Shown here: in pieces, positions 7,301-15,659 of the stretch | Numbering within the stretch: the first letter of the stretch is position 1 | Layout of the letters: every line of letters begins with the position of its first letter | From: Geomonas anaerohicana | GTDB taxonomy: Bacteria; Desulfobacterota; Desulfuromonadia; Geobacterales; Geobacteraceae | Direction: 5' to 3' | Length of the DNA: 64,000 nt | Assembly (NCBI RefSeq): GCF_016458305.1 | Contig: NZ_JAEMHL010000007.1 | Coordinates: forward strand, 62,001 to 126,000 | Notes under the pieces: generated by a model | What the model was told of the DNA's origin: nothing | Database searches by the model: none | What the model saw: only the letters and a program-made list of their open reading frames with translations | Translations under genes and position numbers: made by a program

Positions 7301-9991
7301 GAGATCGCGCGGCGCAGGCTGGTCGGCAACCAGCTCGGGGTGGCGAGGAAATTCACCCTGCTGGACGCGGAGGCGGGCGTGAAGCTTATGAGCGAGGAGA
7401 AGGAGGGAAAGAGCGGCGATGCCGACCTGGTCTACGGCGGCGTCAAAGGGAGCATCACGCCGCGGCTCGACGCCACGCTGCGCCGCGAGCAGCTGCTCTC
7501 CACCTCCAGCATCGCCGAATACCAATCCAAGACCTTCCTGAAGCTCGACTACCGCTTGAGCGACCGGACCAAGGCGTTCATCACCGAGGAATACCAGGAG
7601 GGCTCGCCGCTGATCAGGCACGCCACCCTGTTCGGTCTGGAGAGCAGACTTTCCGAACGGATGCGCCTTACCACCGGCTACAGCCTTTCCAGCGGCGTGC
7701 TCGGCAGCACGGAGCAGAGCAACATCGACCTGCACAGCAAGCTGATGGAGCACGACGGCTTCAGCCTCGCCTCGCGCACCGGCTACCAGCTGGAAAACTC
7801 GCTCTCCGGGGAGCGCGGGCAGGCGGTACTGGGGCTGAACAGCCGCTACCGCGTGGCGCAGGGGGTGTTCGTGAACTCGAGCTTCGAGCGGGTGCAGACG
7901 GTGCAGGGCGACGGCGGCACGAGGACCGCCTTCACCCTGGCCGGCGAGTACCTGCGTCCCCAGGACCTGAAGGTGACCGGCCGCTACGAGGTGCGCACCG
8001 GGCCCGGCGAGACCGCCTCGCTCTACGGCGCCCATGCTGCCTACAGGTTAACCCCCTCGTGGACCCTGTTAGGGAAGGCATCCTTCTGGGACCGCGACAC
8101 CGATGCGGGCAACGACGTCACCGTGGACAGCTACCTGGGCGGCGCCTTCCGCCCCCTGGCCGGCAACCCGTTCCAGCTCCTCTCCCTGGTGCGCTACAAG
8201 GTGGAGACGCGCGGCACCCTTGCCGGAAGCCCGAACCTGCGCGGCGTGATCGTCTCGTCGGAACCGACCTACCGCCTGGTGAGCCGCTGGACGGCGCAGG
8301 GGAAATACGCAGGCAAACTGAGCTGGTCCGCAGGAACCGGGGGGCGCTGGAACAGCTACACCGACCTCTTCCTCGCCGGCCTCTCCTACGATCTGGCCGA
8401 GCGCTGGGAACTCTCCGCCTACCTAAAACTCATGAACCAGTACGATGCCGGCATGCACTCCCTTGGTGTGGTGGGAAGCGCCGGTTACCGGGTCTACCGC
8501 AACGTGGTGCTCTCGGCAGGCTACAACTACGCCCGGCTCGACGACCGCGACCTGACCGGCGAGACCTACCAGGGGCAGGGCCCCTTCCTGGGCATCAAGG
8601 TGAAGTTCGACGAAGACATGTTCGCATCCGCCGACGCGAGGGCGCTGCCGCTGCCCGACCCTCCCCCGGCGCCGGTGGCAGCGGCCCCGCCCGCGCCGGA
8701 CCCGGAACCGGTCCCGGCGGTGCTGGTGACCCTGGAGCGCACCGACGAACCGCTGCTCTTATCCGGCAGCGCGGAACTCTTCACCCTGCTCGTGAACGGT
8801 GAATCGGCCCGACTGCCATCCACTGCGGTCACGCTGTCCCGGGAACGGTTCGCCTCACTGGACCTGAAGGGGGCGCGCTTCGCCACGCCGCTGCGGCTCC
8901 TGGCCAGCGTCGAAGACCCGGACCAGATCCGTTCCTGGAGCATCGTGTTCATGAACCGCGCCGGAGAGGAGATCAGGAAGATCGGCGGCAAGGGGGCCCC
9001 CCCCAGGCGTATCGACTGGGAGGGGAAGACCGACCGGAGTCGGGTGGAGCAAGGGGGAATCTACCAGTGCCAGCTCCAGGTCACCTACCTGGACGGGTCC
9101 GTGTTCCGCACCGGTCGCGAACTCTTCGGCGTGAACCGGCGCGAGGCCGTGCTGCTGACCCTGGCGGGCGGCGCCTTCGTTTTCGACAAATCCGCCCTGA
9201 CCACGGAGGCCAAGCGCCTCCTGAGCGGGGCGGCCCGGGTGCTGCGGGAGCACCCCGACGAGCAGGTCATCGTCGAGGGGCACACCGACGGCATCGGCAG
9301 CGTGGAGTACAACATGGCCCTTTCCAAAAGACGCTGCGACGCGGCCGCGGATTACCTGGTGCGGTCGGAGGGGCTCGCCCCGGCGCGACTGGTGCGGCGC
9401 TGGTACGGCAAGTCGAGACCGGTCGCCGACAACATCACCACCCCCGGGCGGCGTCTGAACCGCCGCGTGGAGTTGAAGGGGGACTACGAGCAGCTGCGGC
9501 CGACCGGCCCCGACGACCGGTATCGCACCCGTCCCTTCGTGACCATCAACGGGCGCGACATTCCGGTCGACACGCTGGGGCGGTACGAAACCACCATCCC
9601 CGGCGAGACCCGCCGCCTCAAGGTGGAGATGGGGGATTCGCGCGGCAGGTTCCTTGCCACCGAACTCCCGCTGCCGGAAGTGACCATCGCGCAGCCGGGC
9701 GGTGCCGTCATCGTCCGCTACGGGGCCGCAGCTTCCGGCGTAAGCGTCTCCCCGGACGGGGCCATCCAGTGCCGGGTTTCCGGGAGTACCGGGGAAGGGG
9801 AGCGGCTGGAGCTTGACGGCCGCGAGGTTCCGCTGACCTCGCTGGGGACCTTTGCCCTTGACTACCCGCTTGGCAGCAGCGACCGGGTGCTGGGCATGGT
9901 GGTCAGAAACGGCGCCGGGTGCTCCAAGCTCCTCAACTTGCGGCTGCGGACCGAAAAACAGCTGGTCCCGCCGGATGCGGTGCAGCCATGA
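4388..9991 (+). CDS. Giant DUF11 / beta-barrel / OmpA surface protein (1867 aa)
   Basis: Signal peptide at residues 1-35. DUF11-type domains follow, with two clear units beginning near residues 198 and 332. An SdrD/B-like domain at about 465-540 carries the DSNGNGVPDPGEPG calcium-loop-like motif. A Pro/Ala linker (560-610) leads into a long region of alternating aromatic-rich strands (about 620-1430) that looks like an outer-membrane beta-barrel. A second Pro/Ala linker near 1430-1450 precedes an OmpA peptidoglycan-binding domain at about 1594-1700 (VEGHTDGIGS, then NRRVELKG) and further beta domains to the end. The protein thus seems to combine a barrel, a peptidoglycan anchor and adhesive-type modules. 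Its stop codon overlaps the start of the FecR-like gene (ATGA), so the two are coupled. A Shine-Dalgarno (GGGAAAG) supports the ATG. Confidence 0.82.
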   Translation: MTVPGWRNMGGKLVRACLLGVALTLAFPGAARCLTPSGTVISHDFTARFAMPALHQARSNQTQIVIKDLADPALVPPRTASAKVGVPVDFQHVLTNRGNFADSFQLKAVVARGVTDTGPAPTFRFYQADGVTPVPATTEGVQVIGPVPAGGSVDLVLRAVAPVGGEGKVANIVVSATSVLVPARSSSVSDQLLVPVPGGVTILKTVSPGGAVLPGAVLSYGLSLINGDASPVAGVLVVDPLDELLEYQQGSAALPGGLAGTVSYDAGSRSLRFAIPMLPAGFSGEVTFRAAVRKDAPGNAPIVNTAGVTSSLSGAPILSNSTFNTVLARALVVTKQAGSTVAEAGDIVAYTVRVENVGAALLEHVMVEDRIPRGFRYLKGSSHVDGFAVADPRGAALKLSWDVGSMAPGAAKVLSYRLVLSADVPVGTSVNWARASGVTGSGSSISPPASAAVKVRPSILGDKAVILGRIFRDSNGNGVPDPGEPGEPDVRIYLEDGSFVFSDSEGKYSFTGVAAGNHVLKIDRSTLDPALRSLPYNTAFAGVGWSQFVTVPFGGPARGDFALVPAMEALSPPAAAAAGAAPPTPLAPATPLAPMSSRSPMSPAPSADWLLVGLGSVTVGAKAGGDAGIFDEERLAFYTRGPLLGDYRFTAAYDSDKERRDGVFQAIDPEKYYPVYGDATDIGYDAQSRGKLYLKVESCRSYLMEGDYRTDLSENEFSRYDRALNGAKLEVNRDHLTVKGFESRTEETITRDEIPGNGTSGHYLLSRRPVFENSERVRIEVRDRYHSERVISITEKVRYADYSIDYLAGSILFKEPVPSLDQFLNPVIIVVTYQAQGGGGKRYVYGGRVQVRSDQGSFLGGTAVIEEHAGKDTSLYGLDAAWRLGRWLAVKGEGAVSESLEKGRGSAWKTDLTLRPVDPVSLGLYYRKVDADFFNPSMSGDETGTEKYGGRLDYRAPFTTLVVAESFVQRDEIARRRLVGNQLGVARKFTLLDAEAGVKLMSEEKEGKSGDADLVYGGVKGSITPRLDATLRREQLLSTSSIAEYQSKTFLKLDYRLSDRTKAFITEEYQEGSPLIRHATLFGLESRLSERMRLTTGYSLSSGVLGSTEQSNIDLHSKLMEHDGFSLASRTGYQLENSLSGERGQAVLGLNSRYRVAQGVFVNSSFERVQTVQGDGGTRTAFTLAGEYLRPQDLKVTGRYEVRTGPGETASLYGAHAAYRLTPSWTLLGKASFWDRDTDAGNDVTVDSYLGGAFRPLAGNPFQLLSLVRYKVETRGTLAGSPNLRGVIVSSEPTYRLVSRWTAQGKYAGKLSWSAGTGGRWNSYTDLFLAGLSYDLAERWELSAYLKLMNQYDAGMHSLGVVGSAGYRVYRNVVLSAGYNYARLDDRDLTGETYQGQGPFLGIKVKFDEDMFASADARALPLPDPPPAPVAAAPPAPDPEPVPAVLVTLERTDEPLLLSGSAELFTLLVNGESARLPSTAVTLSRERFASLDLKGARFATPLRLLASVEDPDQIRSWSIVFMNRAGEEIRKIGGKGAPPRRIDWEGKTDRSRVEQGGIYQCQLQVTYLDGSVFRTGRELFGVNRREAVLLTLAGGAFVFDKSALTTEAKRLLSGAARVLREHPDEQVIVEGHTDGIGSVEYNMALSKRRCDAAADYLVRSEGLAPARLVRRWYGKSRPVADNITTPGRRLNRRVELKGDYEQLRPTGPDDRYRTRPFVTINGRDIPVDTLGRYETTIPGETRRLKVEMGDSRGRFLATELPLPEVTIAQPGGAVIVRYGAAASGVSVSPDGAIQCRVSGSTGEGERLELDGREVPLTSLGTFALDYPLGSSDRVLGMVVRNGAGCSKLLNLRLRTEKQLVPPDAVQP

Positions 9992-11208
9992 CGGCGCGGG
10001 AGCGTTTGCGCAAATGGGCCGGCGTGGCCGCCGAGACGGCACTCTCGCTGCTGCTTGTCCTGGTGCTCTTCTGGCTCTTCATCCTGTTTCTGTTCGCCGT
10101 TTTCCCTTCAGGGACGCCGCTCAAGGAACTGGTCTCGGAATCGGGCGAACCCGCGCCTGCACGCAGCGGCTTGAAACGGCCGGAGGCCGCCCTGCAATCC
10201 CTGGTACGGGACGTGCGCTATCGGCGCGGTGACTCGGTCGCCTGGGGGGATGCCAGTGAGGGGATGCTCCTGTACAACCGCGACGCCATCCAGACCTTCG
10301 ACCGCTCCGGCGCCACCATCTCCTTTGCACCCGGCGACGCCCTCGCCATGGGGAGCAACTCGATGGTGGTGGTGACCCGCCTGAACGAGACGGTGGAGGG
10401 GGGGGCAAGGTCGTACCGGGTACACGTCGAGGGGGAGCTTAGGGGGAGTTTTTCGGCAGAGAAGCGGGTGCGCCTGGAGGTCGCCACCGCAGGCCACCTG
10501 GCCCGGGTGGTGCCGGGGCGCTCGCGCTTCACCTTCACCCCCCTCGGAGACAACGCCGCCAGTCTCACCGTCCATGCCGGAGAGGTTCGGGTCCAGGGAG
10601 AGGACAGGGTGATCAGGGTCCCGGCCCACTACGGGGTGACGCTCAGGCGGGGTGTGCCGCTGGGCCCTGCGCTCCCCCTGCCGGGCTCACCCAAGCTGAA
10701 GAACGAGAACCTGCTCTACCGCTACCGCCAGCTCCCGCCCAGGGTCCGCTTCAACTGGACCGGCGGCGAAGGGGTCTACCACTTCCAGCTCTCCGACGAG
10801 CCGCGCTTCAAGAAGGTGCTGCTGGACAGCAGGGTCACCGGCTCCGAGTTCGCGGCCGGGCTGCTCGACGCCGGGAACTACTACTGGCGGGTGAGCCGCA
10901 TCGAGGATGGCAGGGAAGGCCCCTTCAGCCGGACCGGCCGCTGCCGTCTGCAGCAGCTGCTGGACCCCCCCCCGCTCCGGGTGGAGTTCCCGTCCGCCTC
11001 CGTCGGCATAGGAAGCTTCCGCCTCACCGGCAGGTGCCAGCCAGGGGCCACGGTCTACGTGAACGGTACGGCGGCGGTCATCGGCGACGACGGCAGTTTC
11101 AGCCACGAAGTCGAGCTCAAGTCGGGCGTCAACCTGATCAGGGTCGAGGCGGTCGACCAGGCCGGCAACGCAAGCTACGCCTCGCGCGTGGTGTACGGCA
11201 AAGAATAG
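9988..11208 (+). CDS. Membrane-anchored FecR-domain / Ig-like protein
   Basis: 406 residues from the ATG that overlaps the previous stop. One transmembrane segment (about residues 13-38, LLLVLVLFWLFILFLFAVF) leaves the rest outside the cytoplasm. A FecR-type domain follows (about 70-215, with the GDSVAWGDASEGMLLYNRDAI and VHAGEVRVQG segments). Next comes a fibronectin-like part whose YYWRVSRI motif is typical of these proteins, and a C-terminal glucodextranase-like Ig domain (about 335-405, GATVYVNG then GSFSHEVELKSGVNLI). In Geobacterales such FecR-like proteins often sit beside surface proteins and kinases. It is probably not a classical iron-siderophore anti-sigma factor, since no sigma or TonB gene is adjacent. 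Confidence 0.78.
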   Translation: MTARERLRKWAGVAAETALSLLLVLVLFWLFILFLFAVFPSGTPLKELVSESGEPAPARSGLKRPEAALQSLVRDVRYRRGDSVAWGDASEGMLLYNRDAIQTFDRSGATISFAPGDALAMGSNSMVVVTRLNETVEGGARSYRVHVEGELRGSFSAEKRVRLEVATAGHLARVVPGRSRFTFTPLGDNAASLTVHAGEVRVQGEDRVIRVPAHYGVTLRRGVPLGPALPLPGSPKLKNENLLYRYRQLPPRVRFNWTGGEGVYHFQLSDEPRFKKVLLDSRVTGSEFAAGLLDAGNYYWRVSRIEDGREGPFSRTGRCRLQQLLDPPPLRVEFPSASVGIGSFRLTGRCQPGATVYVNGTAAVIGDDGSFSHEVELKSGVNLIRVEAVDQAGNASYASRVVYGKE

Positions 11209-11236
11209 GGACGGCAGAGAATAGGGGAGGCCATAG

Positions 11237-13024
11237 ATGCAAAACAGACTCAAATTCCCGCTCCGGTTCAAGATGCTCCTCTCCCAGCTGCTGGTGGTCT
11301 CGGTGGTGCTGAGCCTGATCACCTTCACCATGGCCAACCTGTTCCAGGCCGACAAGACCGCCTACATCCACGATCTCACCTCGACCATGGTGCTGCACAC
11401 GGCCGAAGAGGCAAACACGCTGGTGGCGGGCTACACCGAGAAACTCAGGCTCTTCTCCAGACTCATGGGAGACCAGGAGATGGCGGGGCGCGAGCAGGCG
11501 CTGCAGGGGCTCTTCGAGGAGTTCGGCGAATTCGTCATGGTGAGCCGCAGCGGCGCCGACGGCGAGCAGAACGTCTACGACCAGGGAGCACTGGCAGGCG
11601 CCGGGGTGACCGCGGAGCAGCTATTGTCTTACCGCGAAAGCCATCCGCTCCCTCTGCCCAGCCCCGGGGGGGGAGCGCGCCTGCAGCTCTCGACGGTCGG
11701 GCCCGGGCTTCCCACCCTGACGCTCGCTATTGCCGAACCTGCCGCCAGAGGGGAGGAGCCGGTGGTGACCTCGGGGGTGATCCGCCTGGACCGGCTGCAG
11801 CGGCTGGCCAGCCGTTCGCGGGTCTTCGACACCTTCCTGGTCGATGCCTCCGGCAATTACCTGGCGCACGCCGATCGCCGCAGAATCGGCCAGGCCCCGC
11901 AGACCGGGTGGTGGGGCAAGGTACGGGGCACGCCGCGCCTGAGCGGGCTGACGCTCGAATACCAGGAACGTGATCGGGCCATGGTGGGAGGCTTTTCCCG
12001 CACCGAACTGGGGGAGGTCACGGTCGGGGTCCAGATCCCGAAAAGTACCGCCTTTCTCACCTCCCGGGCGCTGCTGTTCGACCTCCTGGTGCTCTCCCTG
12101 GTCCTGCTGGGCGGCGCGGCGCTCCTGAGCCAGTTCTGGTCGCACCGGCTCACCCGCCCCATCGAGAAGCTTTCCGAGGCCACCAGGATGGTGGGGCAGG
12201 GTCGTTTCGAGATCGAGGTGCCTGCCGTCTCCGGCGACGAGATCGGTGCCCTGGCCGGTTCCTTCAACCGCATGGCGGTGGAACTCAAGCATCGCGAACA
12301 GGCGCTGAAGGACCTCTACGGGCAGCTGGTGCAGTCCGAGAAGATGGCGGCGTTCGGGGCCCTCGGGGCGGGCATCGCCCACGAGGTGAAGAACCCGCTG
12401 GCGGGGATCCTCGGCATCACCCAGCTTTCGCTGCGCGGCGTGGAGAGCGGCCACCCGCTGGAGAAGAACCTGCACATCATCGAGAAGGAGACCAAGCGCT
12501 GCAAGACCATCATCGAGAACCTCTTGAAGTTCGCCCGGCAGGAACAGGTGGAGTTCGGCGAGGTGGACATGGCCCAGGTGGTGGCGGATGCGCTCGCCAT
12601 AGTGGACCACCAGCTGGGGATCAACAGCGTCAAGGTGGAGCAGGTGGTGGAGCCGGGGCTTCCCGCCTGCCGCGGCAACGCCAACCAGCTGCAGCAGGTG
12701 CTCATGAACCTGATGATCAACGCCCAGCAGGCGATGGGGGGGACGGCGGGAGTGGTGCGGCTCTCGGCGCGCCGGCTGGAAGAGGGGGGGCTGGAACTGC
12801 GGGTCTCCGACAACGGCCCCGGCATCCCCAAGGAGATCCAGGCCAAGATCTTCGACCCCTTCTTCACCACCAAGCCGGCGGGGCAGGGGACCGGGCTGGG
12901 GCTATCGGTAAGCTACGGCATCGTCAAGGACCACGGCGGGGAGATCCGCCTGGAGAGCGAGGAGGGGGTGGGGACCACCTTCATCATCACCCTTCCCGCT
13001 CCTGCCGCCGCCAATGCGGCCTAG
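11237..13024 (+). CDS. Membrane sensor histidine kinase (Cache-like sensor, HAMP)
   Basis: 595 residues. TM1 at about 13-35, an extracytoplasmic sensing region to about 275, TM2 (about 280-303) and HAMP (about 304-357). HisKA follows with the phospho-acceptor His382 in IAHEVKNPL, then HATPase with an N-box (NLMINAQQA), a G1 box (SDNGPGIP) and FFTTKPAGQGTGLGL. All kinase motifs are intact. The gene lies 28 bp after the FecR-like gene and 12 bp before a response regulator-diguanylate cyclase. It therefore probably belongs to one operon with the surface proteins and signals to that regulator. Confidence 0.9.
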   Translation: MQNRLKFPLRFKMLLSQLLVVSVVLSLITFTMANLFQADKTAYIHDLTSTMVLHTAEEANTLVAGYTEKLRLFSRLMGDQEMAGREQALQGLFEEFGEFVMVSRSGADGEQNVYDQGALAGAGVTAEQLLSYRESHPLPLPSPGGGARLQLSTVGPGLPTLTLAIAEPAARGEEPVVTSGVIRLDRLQRLASRSRVFDTFLVDASGNYLAHADRRRIGQAPQTGWWGKVRGTPRLSGLTLEYQERDRAMVGGFSRTELGEVTVGVQIPKSTAFLTSRALLFDLLVLSLVLLGGAALLSQFWSHRLTRPIEKLSEATRMVGQGRFEIEVPAVSGDEIGALAGSFNRMAVELKHREQALKDLYGQLVQSEKMAAFGALGAGIAHEVKNPLAGILGITQLSLRGVESGHPLEKNLHIIEKETKRCKTIIENLLKFARQEQVEFGEVDMAQVVADALAIVDHQLGINSVKVEQVVEPGLPACRGNANQLQQVLMNLMINAQQAMGGTAGVVRLSARRLEEGGLELRVSDNGPGIPKEIQAKIFDPFFTTKPAGQGTGLGLSVSYGIVKDHGGEIRLESEEGVGTTFIITLPAPAAANAA

Positions 13025-13036
13025 AGGAGGACGGAC

Positions 13037-14005
13037 ATGGAGCTTTTAGTCGTCGACGACGAGGAGACCTTGAGAAGCGTGGTGTCGCAGGTACTGACCG
13101 CGGACGGGTTCACCGTCTCCGAGGCGGCCAGCGGCGAGGAGGCCCTGGAGGCGTTCCGGGCCGGGTCGCACCAACTGGTGATCACCGACATCAGGATGAG
13201 CGGCATGAGCGGCATCGAGCTTTTGAGCGAGATCAAGAGCCACAACCCGGACACCCAGGTGGTGATCATGACCAGCCACGCCTCGCTCGACAGCGCGCTC
13301 ACCGCCCTGCGGGCCGGCGCCTACGATTACCTGGTGAAGCCGTTCGAGAGCCTCGACCTGATCTCGGCGGTGGCGGGGCGGGCGGCGGAGAAGGCGCGCC
13401 TGGTGGCGCAGAACCGCGAGCTCCTGGAGCAGCTGACCCGGGCCAACCGGGAACTGCAGGAGGCAAACCAGGCGCTCAAGGAGGTGGCGGTGCGCGACGG
13501 CCTCACCTCGCTGTACAACCACCGCTACTTCCAGGAGGCCTTCGCGCAGGAAGTGGCCCGCTCCAAACGCTTCGACAAGCGCTGCAGCCTGATCTTCTTC
13601 GACGTGGACAACTTCAAGCACTACAACGACACCCACGGGCACCCGGAGGGGGACCGGCTCCTGAAGGGGCTGGCCCAGATCGTCATTTCCCACTCCAGGG
13701 CCTGCGATGTCGCCGCGCGCTACGGGGGGGAGGAGTTCGTGCTGCTCTTGCCGGAGACGGGAAAGGAAGGGGCGGTGAAGGCGGCCGAGGAGATGCGGGC
13801 GCGGGTGGCGGAGCACCCCTTTGCGGGGCGGGAAACCCAGCCCCTGGGGCGGGTCACCGTGAGCGTGGGGGTGGCCTCCTTCCCGGAGGACGGCAGCGAG
13901 GCCCAGGCGCTGTTGGAACGTGCGGACCAGTTCCTGTACCAGGCCAAGAACAGCGGCAAGAACAAGGTGGTGACGGCGGTGGCTACTCCGTCTTCTCCCG
14001 TCTGA
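13037..14005 (+). CDS. Response regulator with GGDEF diguanylate cyclase domain
   Basis: 322 residues. The receiver domain (1-120) has the acidic pair D7/D8, phospho-acceptor D51 (VITDIRMSG) and the conserved Lys in VKPF. A coiled-coil linker (about 128-158) leads to the GGDEF domain. The active motif is GGEEF at 230-234, and an intact inhibitory I-site RACD lies five residues before it. It should make c-di-GMP when phosphorylated and be product-inhibited. The upstream kinase, 12 bp away, is the likely partner. The 3' end overlaps the convergent U32 gene by 23 bp. Confidence 0.92.
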   Translation: MELLVVDDEETLRSVVSQVLTADGFTVSEAASGEEALEAFRAGSHQLVITDIRMSGMSGIELLSEIKSHNPDTQVVIMTSHASLDSALTALRAGAYDYLVKPFESLDLISAVAGRAAEKARLVAQNRELLEQLTRANRELQEANQALKEVAVRDGLTSLYNHRYFQEAFAQEVARSKRFDKRCSLIFFDVDNFKHYNDTHGHPEGDRLLKGLAQIVISHSRACDVAARYGGEEFVLLLPETGKEGAVKAAEEMRARVAEHPFAGRETQPLGRVTVSVGVASFPEDGSEAQALLERADQFLYQAKNSGKNKVVTAVATPSSPV

Positions 14006-15230
14006 TCAGGTCGAATTCGCCGGCACCCTGAACTCCCACCAGGATCACGTGCTGGTTGGGATGCGCCACGGTGAGGGGGACGCCGTCCAGGTCGGTCATG
14101 GCGGAGAGCGTGAAGCGGGTGAAATGGGCGCCCTGGCCGATCAGTTCCAGCACGTCGCCGGCCTGGAGCCGGTTGCGCACCACGACCTGGACCCCTGCCT
14201 CGACCTCCTTTTCCACCAGTGCCACGAACTCGAAGTTGCGCACGTAACAGGAGAGGTACTCGTGGTCCACGTCGCGCGGTTTGCCCAAAAGGAACCCGGT
14301 GGTGTAGCCGCGGTGGCTCACCTTGGCCAGTTCCTCGAGCCACTCCGGCTTGAGCCGGTACCCCTGCGGGTCCTCCCAGTAGCGGTCCAGCGCCTCGCGG
14401 TAGATCCGGATCACGCTCGCCGCGTAGTAGATCCCCTTCATGCGCCCCTCGATCTTCAGGGAGTCGACGCCGCACTCGACCAGGGCGGTGAGCTGCTCGA
14501 TCAGGCAGAGGTCCTTGGAGTTGAAGATGAAGGTGCCGCTTTCGTCCTCGTGGATGGGGAAGTACTCGCCGGGACGGGTCTCCTCCACGATGGAATAGTT
14601 CCAGCGGCAGGGCTGGGTGCACTCACCCTTGTTGGCGTCGCGCCCGGTCATGGCGGAGGAGAGCAGGCAGCGCCCGGAGTAGGAGATGCACATGGCGCCG
14701 TGGATGAATACCTCGAGCTCGACGTCGCAGCGCTGCGCCGTTTCCCGGATCGCGTCCAGGGACATCTCGCGGGCCAGGTTGACCCGTGTCACCCCCTGGG
14801 CCTGCCAGAAACGGGCGGCACGCCAGTTGGTGGTGTTGGCCTGGGTGGAGAGATGGATGTCCCGCCCCGGGCAGCGCTCGGCGATGAGCGCAACCACGCC
14901 GGGGTCGGCGGCGATGAAGGCGTCCAAGGGGATGTCGGAGACCTCGGCCAGGTAGCGCTCCAGGGCCGGGAGATCGTCGTTGTCGGCGAAGGCGTTCACG
15001 GTGAGATAGACCTTCACCCCGTGCGCGTGCGCGTAGGCCACCGCCTCGTCCAGTTCCAGCCGGGTGAAGTTGCCGGCCAGGTTCCTGAGGCCGAATGCCT
15101 TCCCCCCCAGGTAGACGGCGTCGGCGCCGTAGCGGATCGCCACCTTCAGCTTCTCCATGTTGCCGGCCGGCGCCAGCAGTTCCGGTTTCACCCGCGGGCG
15201 TACCACCCGCTCCCCCTGTGTCTCAGCCAT
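13983..15230 (-). CDS. U32 peptidase family protein (YegQ/TrhP-RlhA type)
   Basis: 415 residues from the Met chosen here; a GGAG lies 9 nt before it, whereas the longer frame to 15455 adds low-quality sequence. It starts with the family's ELLAPAGNMEKLKVAIRYGADAVY-type barrel strand (about 14-37). It carries the U32 signature with clustered cysteines (GAMCISYSGRC, then GECTQPCRW), which bind an iron-sulfur cluster in the RNA-hydroxylating members. E. coli relatives TrhP and RlhA use prephenate for tRNA or rRNA hydroxylation, so peptidase activity should not be assumed. The exact subfamily is not settled. Confidence 0.85.
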   Translation of the reverse strand: MAETQGERVVRPRVKPELLAPAGNMEKLKVAIRYGADAVYLGGKAFGLRNLAGNFTRLELDEAVAYAHAHGVKVYLTVNAFADNDDLPALERYLAEVSDIPLDAFIAADPGVVALIAERCPGRDIHLSTQANTTNWRAARFWQAQGVTRVNLAREMSLDAIRETAQRCDVELEVFIHGAMCISYSGRCLLSSAMTGRDANKGECTQPCRWNYSIVEETRPGEYFPIHEDESGTFIFNSKDLCLIEQLTALVECGVDSLKIEGRMKGIYYAASVIRIYREALDRYWEDPQGYRLKPEWLEELAKVSHRGYTTGFLLGKPRDVDHEYLSCYVRNFEFVALVEKEVEAGVQVVVRNRLQAGDVLELIGQGAHFTRFTLSAMTDLDGVPLTVAHPNQHVILVGVQGAGEFDLIRREKTE

Positions 15231-15388
15231 AGCCAACTTCTCCAGCCCCATCCCGTTACCAGTCAAACCGTGCTCCTTGTCGGTGCTTCGCTGCCGGGTT
15301 GCCTTGTCGCTTGAGCGGCCGCACCCGGACACCGGACAACCTAGCATACACCGGGCGGCTAAGGGAACCCCCCAAAGGCGCTTTCCCC

Positions 15389-15417
15389 TTGACATTGATA
15401 GGCAAAAGGCTTTAATT
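15389..15417 (+). promoter_or_regulatory. Predicted sigma70 promoter before the LysM gene
   Basis: TTGACA (15389-15394), a 17-nt spacer and TTAATT at 15412-15417, in an AT-rich patch of a GC-rich region. It points toward the LysM gene and would give a leader of about 240 nt. Confidence 0.55.
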
Positions 15418-15659
15418 ATGTTAAATTTTTTCGGTACCAAGGGTTGCCACGCCAAAAAAGGGGTCTGCTAAGCTCTCGGTTTCATAAGCTTATCCGGCAC
15501 CCCTTTCATGCTTTCCCTATAAAATGCGTCCCGAAAACTAATGAATGGTTCGCTGTCGATCTGGTTACCGTTGTCATGAGCGCTGTATCACTTTGCACAC
15601 CTCGCCACGGGGTAAGGGCGAGGAGGAGGGTGGGGCGTTTGGTGCCCCTAAAGGAGCCT
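15418..15659 (+). other. Long leader or spacer before the LysM gene
   Basis: About 240 bp without a convincing ORF lies between the predicted promoter and the LysM gene. Just before the Shine-Dalgarno (AAAGGAG) there is a GGGGC-GCCCC hairpin (about 15632-15650) that could modulate ribosome access. I recognise no known riboswitch. Confidence 0.4.

Noticed and set aside
5195-8035. A 946-residue open frame on the minus strand
   Set aside because: It lies antisense to the OmpA-type gene in very GC-rich DNA, has no ribosome site and a low-complexity composition. The plus-strand protein has clear domains.
15231-15455. Longer start of the U32 protein
   Set aside because: The added 75 residues have no family similarity and cover the likely divergent promoter region. 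A GGAG-led Met exists at 15230.
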